A stretch of 64,000 bases of DNA from Apoda limacodes (taxonomy: Eukaryota > Arthropoda > Insecta > Lepidoptera > Limacodidae). The stretch spans positions 12,033,001 to 12,097,000 of the forward strand of contig OX291553.1 of assembly GCA_946406115.1 (NCBI GenBank). Reading direction: 5' to 3'. Below are positions 54,501 to 62,633 of this stretch, piece by piece (position 1 is the stretch's first letter; each line of letters starts with the position of its first letter). The notes beneath the pieces are model-generated. The model was given only the letters and a program-made list of their open reading frames with translations, ran no database searches and was not told the DNA's origin. The position numbers and the translations under genes were made by a program.

Positions 54501-56774
54501 CCACAAATTACAAAATCAGTAATCTTTTTTTTTCTTTGTGGCGTTCATTGTGTCAGTAGACACAGATTTTTGCCATTGTCAGTTACCACGGAAAAACCAC
54601 GATGCTGGGTTGCGTTAAAAATGAGTTGGGGCCGTCCATATATTACGTCATTCTAAATTAGGGGGGGGGGGGGGGTTGGTCTGCGGATGACGGTAAATGA
54701 TAGATGGGGGGGGGGGTGTTTCGAAATTGACGTCATTCTTATTTATTTATAGTTTATTTTTCACGTACAAAAAGATTATTTCTAAAAAGAAATTTCTTCC
54801 AGCACACCTAGTAAAATACTAGCTGCCCGCCCCGGCTACGCCCGTGGTACTTACATGTATTATACATATAAACCTTCTTTAAGAATCAGTCTATCTATTT
54901 AAAAAAACCGCATCAAAATCCGTTGCGTAGTTTTAAAGATCTAAGCATACATAGGGACAGACAGCGAAAGCGACTTTGTTTTATACTATGTATTGATAAT
55001 AAACACAATACTTAAATAATAACTACAACATTACATAATTAATAAAAGTACATATTAATACTATACTTATACTTAAATACATGTCTCATACCCTATTTTT
55101 CTCAAATCTGCAATGTTTTATTTTGTCAAACTAGTAATGACGTCAATTTTGGGAGAAGGGGGGGGGGGGTGTCATTAAGAAATGACGATAGGATGATTAT
55201 AGGGGGGGGGGGGTCTAAAATCTGAAAAAATCGATGACGTAATTTATGGACGGCCCCTATCGGGCCTATCTAAAGTTTTGAACGGCTAACCGAGTTGCAT
55301 GTTTGTCAAGACTTAATGTTTCTACTTTTAGGAAATTTGCCTATTTTAAGGGGCGTATTTTAATTTGAAGTACTAATGTAGGACTAAGAGAATACTAACC
55401 TTCAATTGAATATTTAGTTTTTTCTTGACAATATTTGAGTATGAACAAGACATCAAATACCAACTTGATTTTTTCAATTAAGTTTGCACAAACTGGGTGG
55501 GTACTTGCTGAATTCATTGGTTTAATTTTTTATTATTTTTAAACTTATATAGGTTAGCGAGACTAGTCTAAACGACCTCCTATAGTAGCCCCCCCCCCCC
55601 CCCTCACACGACGCCGACGTCCCCGGGTTCGTTCGTTCGGACCTTCAACCCGCACGCTCACCTCATATACGAGGCAGTAACGGCTGCATCAGCCAACTGC
55701 AGTAGTCAGTCAGAAAAAAAAATTGCTGCTAATGTTCTTTTCCTTTAGTTGAATGAATGGAACAAGCAAAAGTATTCAGTCATGCAGCCTATTTTTTAAA
55801 ATACCAAAAATACATTATGCACGTTTTTAAGGTTTCGCAAATAAAACGCAAAATCAGACCCTTATGTTTTAAAACCTCATAACATCGCCTCTTTTACACG
55901 GGTATGTTATTTAAAATTTTGATTATTTTTATCAATTTATTCTGAAGAAAGAAGATGAAAAGGAATCGTTTTAGGCGCTATTTTTCGAGAGATGGGATTT
56001 ATCATAATTTTGAATAATATTTCAGGTGAGAAATATAGAATATAAAGATCCGGTAGAAGAAGAATGGGAGAAATTTCAAAAAGAAATCAAAGAAGAAGCC
56101 AGTGCTTCAGCAGAAATTATAGCGGGTGAACAAGAAGAAGCTACTGCAGAGAGGCAAATTGACGAAATTGACGAACAAATAAGAAATTGGTCAAGGTAGA
56201 GACATTTATAAATAAATCTATAGTTAGTTTTTAGAGTAACTATTGGTCTTTTGCGTCGGTTCTGAGATTTTAATTCCGCATAAGCCGCAAATTTTCTGAG
56301 ATAACCACAAATTTGATTAGTAATGTGGTTAACAAAAAAAAGTTTAAAGCGCATCCTGAAAATTTAACAAATAATAATAATAAATGCTCCCACACCCTGC
56401 TCAAGCTCTGGCCCTAACCTAAAAACAACTATGGCTTATTTATACCGAAAAACATCCACGTTCGAGGTGGGTTTAAATTAAACCCAGGAGACTCGGGCTA
56501 GACTAGCCATTTGGATTATTTGGGAAGGTTTAATTTAAGTTTAAGAATTAATGTCTACTCTTTTTTTTTATAAAAAACCACATATTTACAAAATGTATGA
56601 GTAATAAAAATATGTTATTTTGCTGACAGGGTTTTAGACCTCGAGCTGAAAAAGGAAGAAACAAAAACTAATAAGATAGGTGTGGATCAGATGAATGAAG
56701 ATGAGGATGATTCTGATAATGAAGCTGATATCGACGAATTTTTAGACTGGCGGGCTAAAAAATCGTATATGTAG
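42519..56774 (+). CDS. ZNF830: ZNF830 (CCDC16-like) zinc finger protein, four exons
   Basis: The exons are 42519-42978, 46014-46132, 56026-56195 and 56630-56774, all GT-AG with matching phases, 894 nt or 297 residues. The N-terminus is a basic helix (RMQAEKKKAHEEMRRLMAER), followed by one C2H2 finger of the JAZ/U1 type, CILCSSIVRSENVWQIHLNS then KQH. Conserved blocks downstream are IPEGFFDDPVLDAKVRNIEY, an acidic coiled-coil-like stretch in exon 3, and the C-terminus FLDWRAKKSYM. In vertebrates this nuclear protein associates with the XAB2 splicing/repair complex. Reading on past the exon 1 donor gives a false extension to 43235. Intron 2 (46133-56025) contains NAXD on the opposite strand and several transposons. 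Confidence 0.92.
43900..44113 (+). mobile_element. LINE/SINE 3' end in ZNF830 intron 1
   Basis: The phrase GAGTTTCTAGTGGGTTCTTCTCAG, then CATTCATAAGTGCTCAATTATTG, CTGAATAAATAATTTTGATTTTGATTTTG. This is a common lepidopteran retroelement terminus with a TTTTGA repeat tail. The copy at 51072-51300 (minus) shares GAGTTTCTTGCCGGATTCTTCTC. Confidence 0.7.
44150..44760 (-). pseudogene. Retrotransposon RNase H domain remnant
   Basis: On the minus strand, SIPIVFNSAAVLQALNN resembles the TDS..AL.AL block, and WIRGHCGSQGNNAAD resembles the WIPGH.GI.GNE.AD block of RNase H domains in R1/I-type LINEs. A TGHYH.. N..LF phrase follows. Several stops are present. Confidence 0.6.
44761..46013. other. Remainder of ZNF830 intron 1, nothing firm
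   Basis: A non-AT-rich patch at about 45140-45400 could be an old retroelement piece, but its translations carry stops and I cannot name it. The rest is AT-rich. Confidence 0.4.
46133..47203. other. ZNF830 intron 2, 5' part; NAXD 3' flank
   Basis: No gene or clear repeat is seen. The NAXD 3' UTR presumably runs into 47203-46700 on the minus strand; TTTATT at about 46800 would read AATAAA there. Confidence 0.4.
47204..48579 (-). CDS. NAXD: NAXD, ATP-dependent (S)-NAD(P)H-hydrate dehydratase, nested in a ZNF830 intron
   Basis: Exon 1 is 48579-48328 (or from the inner ATG at 48480) and exon 2 is 47944-47204, joined in phase 0 at AGA|GTGAGT and TTTTACAG|GTTGG. Conserved blocks are NHKGQCGRIGIVGGSLEYTG, VGADLVHVFCASTAA, AVVIGPGLGRE, LVIDADGL, PIILTPNKIEF and GGSGRRCGGQGDLLSG. 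The last is the nucleotide/phosphate-binding signature of the family. The enzyme repairs hydrated NADH/NADPH using ATP in animals. The longer start adds 33 hydrophobic and basic residues and gives 330 residues; the inner ATG gives 297. The longer form could carry a mitochondrial targeting peptide. The gene lies wholly inside ZNF830 intron 2 on the opposite strand. Confidence 0.93.
48629..48799. mobile_element. MITE (GTTCCAA family), copy 2, left part
   Basis: It matches copy 1 (41763) from TATGTTCCAAATCACGCCGAG to CTCTACCCTGGG, and continues at 49718-49776 (GTCCCAAAACC...TTTGGAACGCACCCTT). It lies 50 bp upstream of the first NAXD ATG. Confidence 0.75.
48800..49717. mobile_element. Non-autonomous DNA element, 918 bp, 8-bp target duplication
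   Basis: The ends TGCGTTCAAAAACGAG and inverted GGCCGTTCAAAAACCGA share GTTCAAAAAC. CCCTGGGT is repeated at 48792-48799 and 49718-49725, and the empty site is seen in copy 1 of the host MITE (CCCCGGGC). Eight-base duplication suggests hAT or a similar class. No transposase frame is seen. A second copy starts at 54611. Confidence 0.75.
49718..49776. mobile_element. MITE (GTTCCAA family), copy 2, right part
   Basis: GTCCCAAAACCACTTTTTTAACTTCC...TTTGGAACGCACCCTT completes the copy broken at 48799. Confidence 0.75.
49777..51071. other. ZNF830 intron 2, middle part, nothing recognised
   Basis: This is AT-rich and non-coding, with no repeated phrases found elsewhere in the window. Confidence 0.4.
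51072..53098 (-). mobile_element. 5'-truncated LINE with open reverse transcriptase and (TTTGAC)n tail
   Basis: On the minus strand the element runs from a truncation near 53098 through a single open frame to TGA near 51373. It then has a 3' UTR with GAGTTTCTTGCCGG and AATAAACCATTTTGAC, ending in four TTTGAC repeats (51072-51100). It lies in ZNF830 intron 2. Confidence 0.85.
51373..53085 (-). CDS. LINE reverse transcriptase, 570-residue open frame (5' truncated)
   Basis: The blocks are NNFRPISILPILSKVFEKII, QFGFMKGRSTTDAGVALL, LSKAFDCVQHENLIRKL, SIGVPQGSILGPFLFLIYIN and IVLFADDTSLLFKV. Then come VFLGITLDSKLQWGPHI and SLMTYGILLWGSAADVN. The endonuclease half is missing, so this is a dead-on-arrival insertion, but its remaining frame is undamaged, implying a recent arrival. 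The ATG at 53085 is just the first in frame after truncation. The family differs from the Jockey copies. Confidence 0.85.
   Translation of the reverse strand: MIVDDASFKTNSEVAVAFEQFFGNIPFKTTEHLNSSPILAEKLLKASVPECNVPFVFKNISPTDIINTFKTLEIKNTTDLWGLSVKTINSIIHVIAQPLAIIFNSCVDSGVFPDKMKLSKVIPLFKSGSSTDPNNFRPISILPILSKVFEKIILCQMLNHFCINELLSSKQFGFMKGRSTTDAGVALLKNIYNAWEDSHDALGVFCDLSKAFDCVQHENLIRKLHHYGIRGKALDLLTSYMSRRVQKIDVNGERSPGSAVSIGVPQGSILGPFLFLIYINDLPYNVKNHDIVLFADDTSLLFKVKRRQTCYNELNDALSKIVNWFNANNLLLNEKKTKCVKFTLPNISQRQTCININGEQLELVNSTVFLGITLDSKLQWGPHIHNLAKKLSSAVYAIKKIRQLTDVDTAKIVYFSYFHSLMTYGILLWGSAADVNTIFLLQKRAIRAIYKLGSRISLRDRFREVKILTLVSQYIYENLLYVHKNINSFSKKSDVHKVNTRSKNKLLVHDTRLHKISNSFMGQCIHFYNKVPNKIQNLSISKFKSFIKQVLCKKAYYNISDYVNDKNPWD
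53099..53322 (-). pseudogene. Unrecognised gene fragment with splice acceptor and one frameshift
   Basis: On the minus strand a TTTATATGTTCCAG acceptor-like site precedes DASGNVFAVSTVTTAEAVEF and NEFFNS. One base out of frame, DAQEDAPEENFWTPCILNSS and DKNIRTFIVDTSKGPKL follow. The text looks like genuine protein but I do not recognise the family. It abuts the truncated 5' end of the LINE. It may be a duplicated piece of a host gene from elsewhere. Confidence 0.45.
53304..53682. repeat. Tandem duplication, two units of about 187 bp
   Basis: CGCTTGCATCTGGAACATATAAAGAG at 53307 recurs as CGCTTGCATCTGAAACATATAAAGAG at 53494. The shared order TTAGATTTGTTTCTTGATGACAATT, CCTATTCAGTAGTATAGTTCTCCC, and ACAGAGCGCTCTCA continues through both units. 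Confidence 0.85.
53683..54610. other. ZNF830 intron 2, nothing recognised
   Basis: There is mixed-composition non-coding sequence. A moderately GC-rich patch at 54090-54250 gives no convincing translation. Confidence 0.4.
54628..55257. mobile_element. Inverted-repeat element with long G-runs, 630 bp
   Basis: The ends are GGGGCCGTCCATATATTACGTCAT and the inverted GGGGCCGTCCATAAATTACGTCAT. Four G-runs of about 10-16 bases lie near 54661, 54705, 55159 and 55203, on the same strand. A dispersed repeat (54826-54995) is nested in the middle. It is non-coding, and I saw no clear target duplication. Confidence 0.72.
54826..54995 (+). repeat. Dispersed repeat (CTGCCCGCCCCGGCTACGC family)
   Basis: CTGCCCGCCCCGGCTACGCCCGTGGTA is followed by AACCGCATCAAAATCCGTTGCGTAG, then CATACATAGGGACAGACAGC and TTTGTTTTATACTATGTA. 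I recognise this as a very common insect/lepidopteran non-coding repeat; I do not assign a superfamily. Confidence 0.65.
55556..55719 (+). mobile_element. GC-rich Jockey family, 3'-end fragment
   Basis: TTAGCGAGACTAGTCTAAACGACC, ACGACGCCGACGTCCCCGGGTTCG and GCTGCATCAGCCAACTGCA...GTCAGAAAAAAAAA correspond to 37890-37960 and 38221-38257 of the intact copy. A run of 14 C's replaces part of the sequence. It is less than 170 bp long. Confidence 0.8.
55720..56025. other. ZNF830 intron 2, 3' end, nothing recognised
   Basis: AT-rich intron end leading to the acceptor AATATTTCAG at 56025. Confidence 0.5.
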
Positions 56775-57430
56775 AATAATATTCCATCTTTCCGCATTAA
56801 ATTATTAAGTTTTGGCTGTTGAAGATTTTACTTATGCTTGGCCTGTAGCAAAGAATAATTATTTGCTATCTAGGACAATAATGCAATCATGTCCTGTTAA
56901 TATTGCGAAAATAAAAACAAAAGTTTTTTTTTTTGTAACTATTATTCACCTATTACAAACAGAAAGTCACATTTATGATTATATTGAAGATGACGAAAAT
57001 ATTGTTTTAAAATACATTTTAATTCCGGATTTTTAGTGCAGAAATCCATTTCGTCATCTGGTGCGTATTTTAGCTCCCGCTGCGGGTGAAATGTTAAATA
57101 GGGAAAATAAACAGGAAACAAAGGAAGGCTCACTTAACACTCACTGAGTTTTGTAGTTTCGTATTGCAATTCTGTATTGTGGGAACCGGTATAGGATTTT
57201 TTTTAATAAGTTGACCTGAACTATATTTTGATTGATACTTATAAAATTTTTACTATTATGACAATATAATGAGTAGGTAGGTATCACAGTAGGGTAGGGT
57301 GGACTATTGTATAAGGAAAAATAAAAGTTATTTGATCATATTGTAACAGTGATATTATGTTGTCTGAGATCTAATTAAATAATAATTGGCTGTAAAAAGG
57401 TAGATTTAGTCATATTTCTAGCCCGCGCAT
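56775..57430. other. Region just downstream of ZNF830, presumed 3' UTR
   Basis: This is AT-rich. AATAAA-like signals occur at about 57106 (AAAATAAACAGG) and 57319 (AAAATAAAAG). The frame at 56812-57036 has no protein-like character. Confidence 0.4.
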
Positions 57431-57661
57431 ATGCTTCAAAGTTTCGGGAATTTTGAAAAAAACAGCGTTTGGGTAAACCTAAGTAATTTATTAAAAATCA
57501 ATTCTAAATTAATAGAAAATGAAGAAATATTACATATAATGTATAAACAATTAACATGGAACAAAGAATTGTTATTAGAAAAATGTTATATACCCTTAAA
57601 ACAGTCTAACTTAATATTTAACGGTCACAAAATCCCGTTAACTTTCAATTCTAAGGCATAA
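57431..57661 (+). CDS. Unrecognised short open frame, 76 residues
   Basis: The frame reads MLQSFGNFEKNSVWVNLSN and continues with KLIENEEILHIMYKQLTWN and LLLEKCYIPLKQSNLIFNG. It alternates hydrophobic and charged residues like a folded helical peptide, more protein-like than other short frames nearby. An acceptor-like TTTCTAG lies just before the ATG, so it might be a terminal exon. I do not recognise a family, and it could be chance. Confidence 0.25.
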   Translation: MLQSFGNFEKNSVWVNLSNLLKINSKLIENEEILHIMYKQLTWNKELLLEKCYIPLKQSNLIFNGHKIPLTFNSKA

Positions 57662-57855
57662 GTTTTCAGGGTGCAATTTTCGCTTATATTAAACCTTCTC
57701 TTGATTTTTTATCGCATAAGATCATAGATGCTTCCGTCACCAATTTCATAGAACGTTCAACCGTCTGCGTATGACATGTGAACTTTAAAAAGCACTTTTT
57801 AGCTGTGTGAAGACTGCTGTGTTTAACACACCGTCAATATTTTTATACGAGCTTC

Positions 57856-58050
57856 CCAACGACACCCCACACTAAAGAAAATATTCATCCTCACTTTACG
57901 TGTAAGATAGGTACTATAATTATTTTTAACTTTTAATTACAAACTATATGGGTTCCGTTTTTCAAAACCCTCAAGTTTGTAAAATGGACGGATGGGCAGA
58001 CATGACGAAACCATAAAACCTAGGTTTTATCATTTACTTACGGATCCTTA
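57856..58050 (+). repeat. Dispersed repeat (GACACCCCACACT family), copy 2
   Basis: It has the same block order as 8303-8550: CAACGACACCCCACACT, TTTACGTGTAAGATAGGTA, then GGACGGATGGGCAGACATGACGAAACCATAA. Confidence 0.6.
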
Positions 58051-58599
58051 TGGTTGACTATCGGACGTACGGAAAGACATGTCGAAACCATAAAAGTTCA
58101 CATATAAAACCGTCAAAATCGGTTAAGTTATGTGGAAACATATCAAAAAATATATTGTGGGCGAACTACCTGCTGAGACAGCATGGTCTAAGTGCTCTCC
58201 AATATTAGATAGAGACAATAATAGAGTGTAAACCGCGTCGCCATCTGAAAGAACTAGCGCCTTAATCGAAGTGATAAAGATTATAAATTGATATTCACGT
58301 GACGAAGCAATTTAGTAAATTGGAACGTGCTCAGATAGTAGCGCTGTTCTATTTATGGACTTACTACCCGTAAGACACATTAGAATCATGCAGCATTTCG
58401 AGCTGGTCGCTCGGTGCTGTTCCAACGCGCTGCAAATATAGTTGCTGGCGAATCCTCCCGTGGACTACTTACAAAACCGAATATTTTGCTGTAGCTTTGG
58501 TTAATTAACTTTAGTATATGAAACTGATCCAAAACAGGGGTTAATTAAACACTAGTGTAAGTTCGGAAAACGAGCCGAGTTATTATAACAAATGTCAAA
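58051..58599. other. Intergenic, nothing recognised
   Basis: A second GACGAAACC-like phrase (GACATGTCGAAACCATAAAAG) at about 58075 echoes the end of the preceding repeat. No gene is seen. Confidence 0.4.
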
Positions 58600-59519
58600 T
58601 TATTTCTTATTGTATTCTTGACCTAAATTCCACTTTCCATGTAAATGATTCTCACTCTCTGCTTGACCCTATATTAACTCCAGCCTGATCATATCTCTTC
58701 TCATGGACAGCTTGCCGCTCCTGGTTTTGCCATTACCTTATGTTCGCTTCATACAAAATCAAAACATCCAAAGTACATAAAACCAAAAGTCATACTTCAG
58801 CGTAATCTATGCAGCATGAATCATGAAAAAAAAACATTAGATGCAAGTTGTGTTAATTGAAAGAATAATGAAAATTTGGACTGCATCGATAGCAAAGGAA
58901 GTTGATCTGTTAAATTGCTTAGTAACAGAACTGTATGACAAACATCCACCTTTATAACTAATACGCATGAAATATGCTCCAGTACATTGGCTTACCAACG
59001 AAATAATTAATTAATAAGTAATTTAATTATAATTAGTAATTTAGTAAATCGTAGAGACCTCATTCAGCTCAAACACAAAAAAAAACTACTGAGAAGAATT
59101 GGCAAGAATTCAAAACTCTCCTGAAAACTGTGATGTTGATGCACTTACCTAACACTTCTCCACTCCTACACATGTCATTCACCCAGTATCTAGGGAATAA
59201 TTAAATTAAAATATTAATGAAGTTCCTGTTGCAAACTACACTTCTTTTGCTTTTGAGCCTGCCTCTGATTGCGATATAAGAAAAATCATTCTGTCACTAC
59301 ATACCTACTTACCATAGCAGTTGGGCAGGACGGTATAGGTCGTGAATTGGTTTTCTCGATTACACCTTGCCCTACCTTACCCATATGCTAGATTCCCCGG
59401 ATTCTGGAAAAAAGCTTTTATAATACCTTTACCTAGAAAAAACGAACCTAGTGACTATTCACATTCTAGGCCCATTTCTATTTAACCTTTTCCCTTTGAA
59501 GTCCTAGAGCGTATTAAGT
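58600..59519 (+). pseudogene. Degenerate LINE ORF2 (same family as 12814-17577)
   Basis: Readable pieces are KTKSHTSA.. near 58785 (compare PKILLQRNLSGMN in the other copy), MKYAPVHWLTNEI near 58970 (compare HMPALWLTDEI), and FPGFWKKAFIIPLPRKN and PSDYSHSRPISI near 59395-59480. Stops and frameshifts are numerous. It is joined at 59520 to a Jockey fragment. Confidence 0.65.
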
Positions 59520-60004
59520 ACCGTCAGCTGTCGCTACAGAGTCGAAGGCATCCTCTCTTCTCCTCGTCCTATACAAGCAGGAGTCCCGCAAGGGTCCGTG
59601 CTCTCTCCTGTCTTGTACCTTCTGAACACAAACAACATCCCTAAAACGGGATACCCAATCCCTATCTAGATACCCAAAAAGCCCTCTTTGCGGACGATAC
59701 CGCTATTTACACCACAGACAGGCAAGTGAGTTGAATCACAAAGAGACTCCAATCCGCAATCACCGCCCTAGGCGAATGGTTTATGGATTTTTTTTGGTAA
59801 TGGAGAATCGAAGTGAATCCCGACAAAAGCTCTGCCGTTCTCTTTACCGTTGGCCGCCCTCCGCGACCATCTTTCCTCTCACTCTTCCTTGGCAAAAAAG
59901 GCCAAATATCTCGGCGTGACCCTGGATAGGCATCTAAACTTCCGCGATCACACCAAATTAGTTAGAGATCCAGTCCCTTTTATCCTTGGTCGCCTACACA
60001 TTCC
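59520..60004 (+). mobile_element. GC-rich Jockey family, degenerate reverse transcriptase fragment
   Basis: It follows 37015-37480 of the intact copy: GTCGCTACAGAGTCGAAGGC, GCAGGAGTCCCGCAAGGGTCCGTGC, TTTGCGGACGATACCGC and GTGAATCCCGACAAAAGCTCTGCCG. A duplicated stretch near 59655 and several indels break the frame. It is cut at about 60004 by the 5' end of the next copy. Confidence 0.82.
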
Positions 60005-60778
60005 CGATTCGACTCTCGTGTTGTGCGGTCGTGTTTTCGAGCGTCAAGTGCTCTCAGTGTGCTCCGTGTGTGGTGACTCAGTTGGTGCGCATTCCTGGGT
60101 GGTGTTTTGCCTCAGCGCTGACGACCTCGAATTGTTGTTTGGTTTATTGCCCGCAATTCTTGGAAAATCGGCCTGTGTGTTGAAGCGCTGCTCGGCAGTG
60201 TGTATTGGCTGGGAAATCGCTCTCGGCCCGCGCTGGGTGTGTTTGTGCGTTCTTCAACGCGCCCATAACCGAGTGTTTATCGAAGCGATACTGTGTGTTT
60301 TTGTGCGTGAGTGTGTGTTCTCGTAGTCGCGGAACTACTACGCATAGCGGTGACCCTCGCTTGCCTCTTTGACTGTTACCGGTTCGCCCGGTCTGAGTCC
60401 GGCTTTGTGTTAAATCGCTAGCGTAGTATTTCCGCTTCAGCGGTTCGCCGCTCCGTGCATTTACGCGTTTTAAGTGTCGATTGCGTTTTAGTTTGTAGAA
60501 ATCCAGTTCCGAGTGCTCAAGGGCTGGTGGGTGAGATCGTATAGCTCTTTTCAGAGCTGCGGTCTACCTAACGTTTCTTCGTTAAATCACGTCTCGTTGC
60601 TGGGGGGATACCTAACGGTGACAACGTAACCCCGGCCGTAGGAGTAGGAGTTAGGTACACACCAGGCAATCCGTAGCACTGCGGGGCGCCTGGCCACATT
60701 TTAGGTATTCCTGCTCCTCGCCAGCAATGGTGGGGAGTCACTAGGCACACAAAAATCTACACCTCGGTCACTCCCGCG
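60005..60778 (+). promoter_or_regulatory. Jockey 5' UTR (probable internal promoter)
   Basis: This is non-coding, GC-rich sequence before gag, rich in TGTGTGTTTGTGCG phrases early on. It carries an inverted-repeat-like block at about 60600-60740 (GGGGGGATACCTAACGG, TTAGGTACACACCAGGC, TTTTAGGTATTCCTGC). Jockey-type LINEs start transcription internally, so a promoter is expected here by analogy; no element-specific motif was proven. Confidence 0.45.
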
Positions 60779-62626
60779 ATGGCCGAGCAACTCATCGGCT
60801 TGTCCCCGGACCAGCTAGGGGCAATCGTGCAAAATCTTGTTCGCGATCACCCAGAGCTGGCCCACGCCATCATAAAGGCTATGGGGCCTGCCCTCACTGC
60901 GTCCAGCACAACCGCGCCCCCCCCGTCCGTCTCACCGCGTTCGACTCCGCGCTCTCGCTCGCGCAATCGTTCGCGCTCTCTCTCCCGCGAACCCCGCAAT
61001 CGCGACCCGCGTCTCGCTCGCCGCGCTCTTCGGGCCCCTGCGCCCGTTCGCCCTCCCACTCCGGTAGCCGATGAGACCCTTTCTCGGTCTCTCGCTACCC
61101 CGCCCCCCGCAACCTCCGAAACCGCACCCCGGTCTCCAGCAGCCGTAATGTCCGCTGAGTCGGCGTTGTCTGAGGACGACGAAGGCTTCAAAGTGGTTGG
61201 CCTGGGAACCAAAAAGGGTAAAAAACGGAAGAAGTCCGCCAAGTCTAAAAAGGCTTCGGCGGCATTCGCTCTGGAGTCTTCTACTCCTCCTCCCTCCGAC
61301 TCTGAGGCTAAACGCCTCAAAGCGCCTAGCGCTTCCGCGTCCCCGTCCCCGTCCACCTCGGCGGCCAGCCCTGAGCTAGCCGCCATGGACACAACCCCCC
61401 CCGCCGCCACCTCTTCGCAGTCCGACTGTCCCACTTCGGGACGGAAGGAAAAATCTCCGCCCCCGATTGTCATCAAAGACAAAGGGGCCTGGCCGAACAT
61501 TGCTAACGCTATGAAGGCCAAGCGTATCAATTATACGCACGCCCGCAATGATGCCGAGCGCGGCATCAAAGTGCAGGTCCCGACACCGTCAGATTTCCGA
61601 AATCTGACGGCCTTCCTCACGGCTCAAAAATATGAGTACCATACGTACTCATTGGCCGAGGAACGCGTTTTAAGGGCAGTCGTAAGGGGAGTCCCTAGGG
61701 AATTCTCCACCAAGACTGTCCAGGACGACTTAATCGTCCAAGGCCTCCCCGTACGGGAAGTACATCGCATGTACAATGGCCGTAATAAGTCCGAGTGCTA
61801 CGACATGGTGCTCGTTGTACTAGACCTGACAACAGAAGGCAAAGCCATCTTTAATATCAAAGATGTTTGCAGCCTCAAAGGCATCAGGGTCGAGACTCCG
61901 CACAAGCGGTCGAACCCTAGCCAATGCCACAGATGCCAGCTATATGGCCACGCGCAGCGCAACTGCAGACGCAGACCGCGCTGCGTCAAATGTTTACGCG
62001 ATCACGCCACTCCGGACTGTGATCGCGATCGCTCTAACGCATCCGACCCGGTCGCTTGCGTACTCTGTGGGAGTGAAGGCCACCCAGCGAATTACCGCGG
62101 GTGCCCCAAAGCTCCCAAACAGAGCTCGCGTAAACCCAAACAGGGTAAATCGCGTCCCCCCGCCCCCCGCCAACAGGCTCCGCTCGTGCCTGCACCTCTC
62201 CCCGCTGTCAACGCCTGGAGCCGTCCTCCAGCGCTAGTCGTCGCGTCCAAATCAAAGGAGACAGACAAACTTTTGTCTACTCTCCCCGGGCCCGTCTCAG
62301 TTACGGGTATTCCCTACCCCGCCCCTCTCATGTCTCGGGACATTCCGCGTCCAGCGCCTATGAGAAGTGCTCCCGCACCTCTCGCGCATACGCGCCTTGC
62401 CCCCCCGCGCCCCTCTTTCGCGCTGCCCTGCAACGCCGTTCACACGGCCGAGCAGCAGCAGCACCTCGGCATTCTCGCCGAGATTTCTTGGGCCTTCGAC
62501 GCGGCCAATTTCGAGATCGTGTACGCCGAATACGTACAGATCACCGATTTCACTCAAATGCTCAGCTTCATGGCTAAGCATCGCGATTTCTTTGCCGCCC
62601 TCCGCAGGGTAGCCCCAAAACCTTAG
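60779..62626 (+). CDS. Jockey gag (ORF1 protein), 615 residues, intact
   Basis: The N-terminus MAEQLIGLSPDQLGAIVQNL may form helices. An Arg/Ser-rich tract (RSRSRNRSRSLSREPRNR, about residue 57) and a Lys-rich tract (KKGKKRKKSAKSKK) follow. A globular region of about 100 residues with LRAVVRGVPREFSTK precedes three zinc knuckles: CHRCQLYGHAQRNC, CVKCLRDHATPDC and CVLCGSEGHPANYRGC. The C-terminal 150 residues are Pro/Ala-rich with a final conserved IVYAEYVQITDF stretch. Gag binds the element RNA. The frame is uninterrupted; a 7-bp gap separates its stop from the ORF2 ATG. Confidence 0.9.
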   Translation: MAEQLIGLSPDQLGAIVQNLVRDHPELAHAIIKAMGPALTASSTTAPPPSVSPRSTPRSRSRNRSRSLSREPRNRDPRLARRALRAPAPVRPPTPVADETLSRSLATPPPATSETAPRSPAAVMSAESALSEDDEGFKVVGLGTKKGKKRKKSAKSKKASAAFALESSTPPPSDSEAKRLKAPSASASPSPSTSAASPELAAMDTTPPAATSSQSDCPTSGRKEKSPPPIVIKDKGAWPNIANAMKAKRINYTHARNDAERGIKVQVPTPSDFRNLTAFLTAQKYEYHTYSLAEERVLRAVVRGVPREFSTKTVQDDLIVQGLPVREVHRMYNGRNKSECYDMVLVVLDLTTEGKAIFNIKDVCSLKGIRVETPHKRSNPSQCHRCQLYGHAQRNCRRRPRCVKCLRDHATPDCDRDRSNASDPVACVLCGSEGHPANYRGCPKAPKQSSRKPKQGKSRPPAPRQQAPLVPAPLPAVNAWSRPPALVVASKSKETDKLLSTLPGPVSVTGIPYPAPLMSRDIPRPAPMRSAPAPLAHTRLAPPRPSFALPCNAVHTAEQQQHLGILAEISWAFDAANFEIVYAEYVQITDFTQMLSFMAKHRDFFAALRRVAPKP

Positions 62627-62633
62627 AACCAAA

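Larger units (their letters stand above)
54611..55555. mobile_element. Second copy of the TGCGTTCAAAAAC element, interrupted and truncated
   Basis: 54611-54627 and 55258-55555 follow the element at 48800: TGGGTTGCGTT, then TTTTGAACGGCTAACCGAGTT, TTTCTACTTTTAGGAAATTTGCC, and AACTGGGTGGGTACTTGCTGAATTC. A G-rich element (54628-55257) sits inside it. Its 3' end is lost at the Jockey fragment that begins near 55556. Confidence 0.7.

Noticed and set aside
60009..60326. End of the 158-residue frame starting at 59850 as a protein
   Set aside because: The frame runs from a degenerate reverse transcriptase into the 5' UTR of a later Jockey copy; the Cys/Val-rich text after 60005 comes from GTGTG-rich untranslated sequence.
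60847..61530. 227-residue minus-strand open frame across the Jockey gag
   Set aside because: It is antisense to the intact gag, and its Ala/Gly/Arg/Ser-rich text mirrors the low-complexity GC-rich gag codons. No family resemblance.
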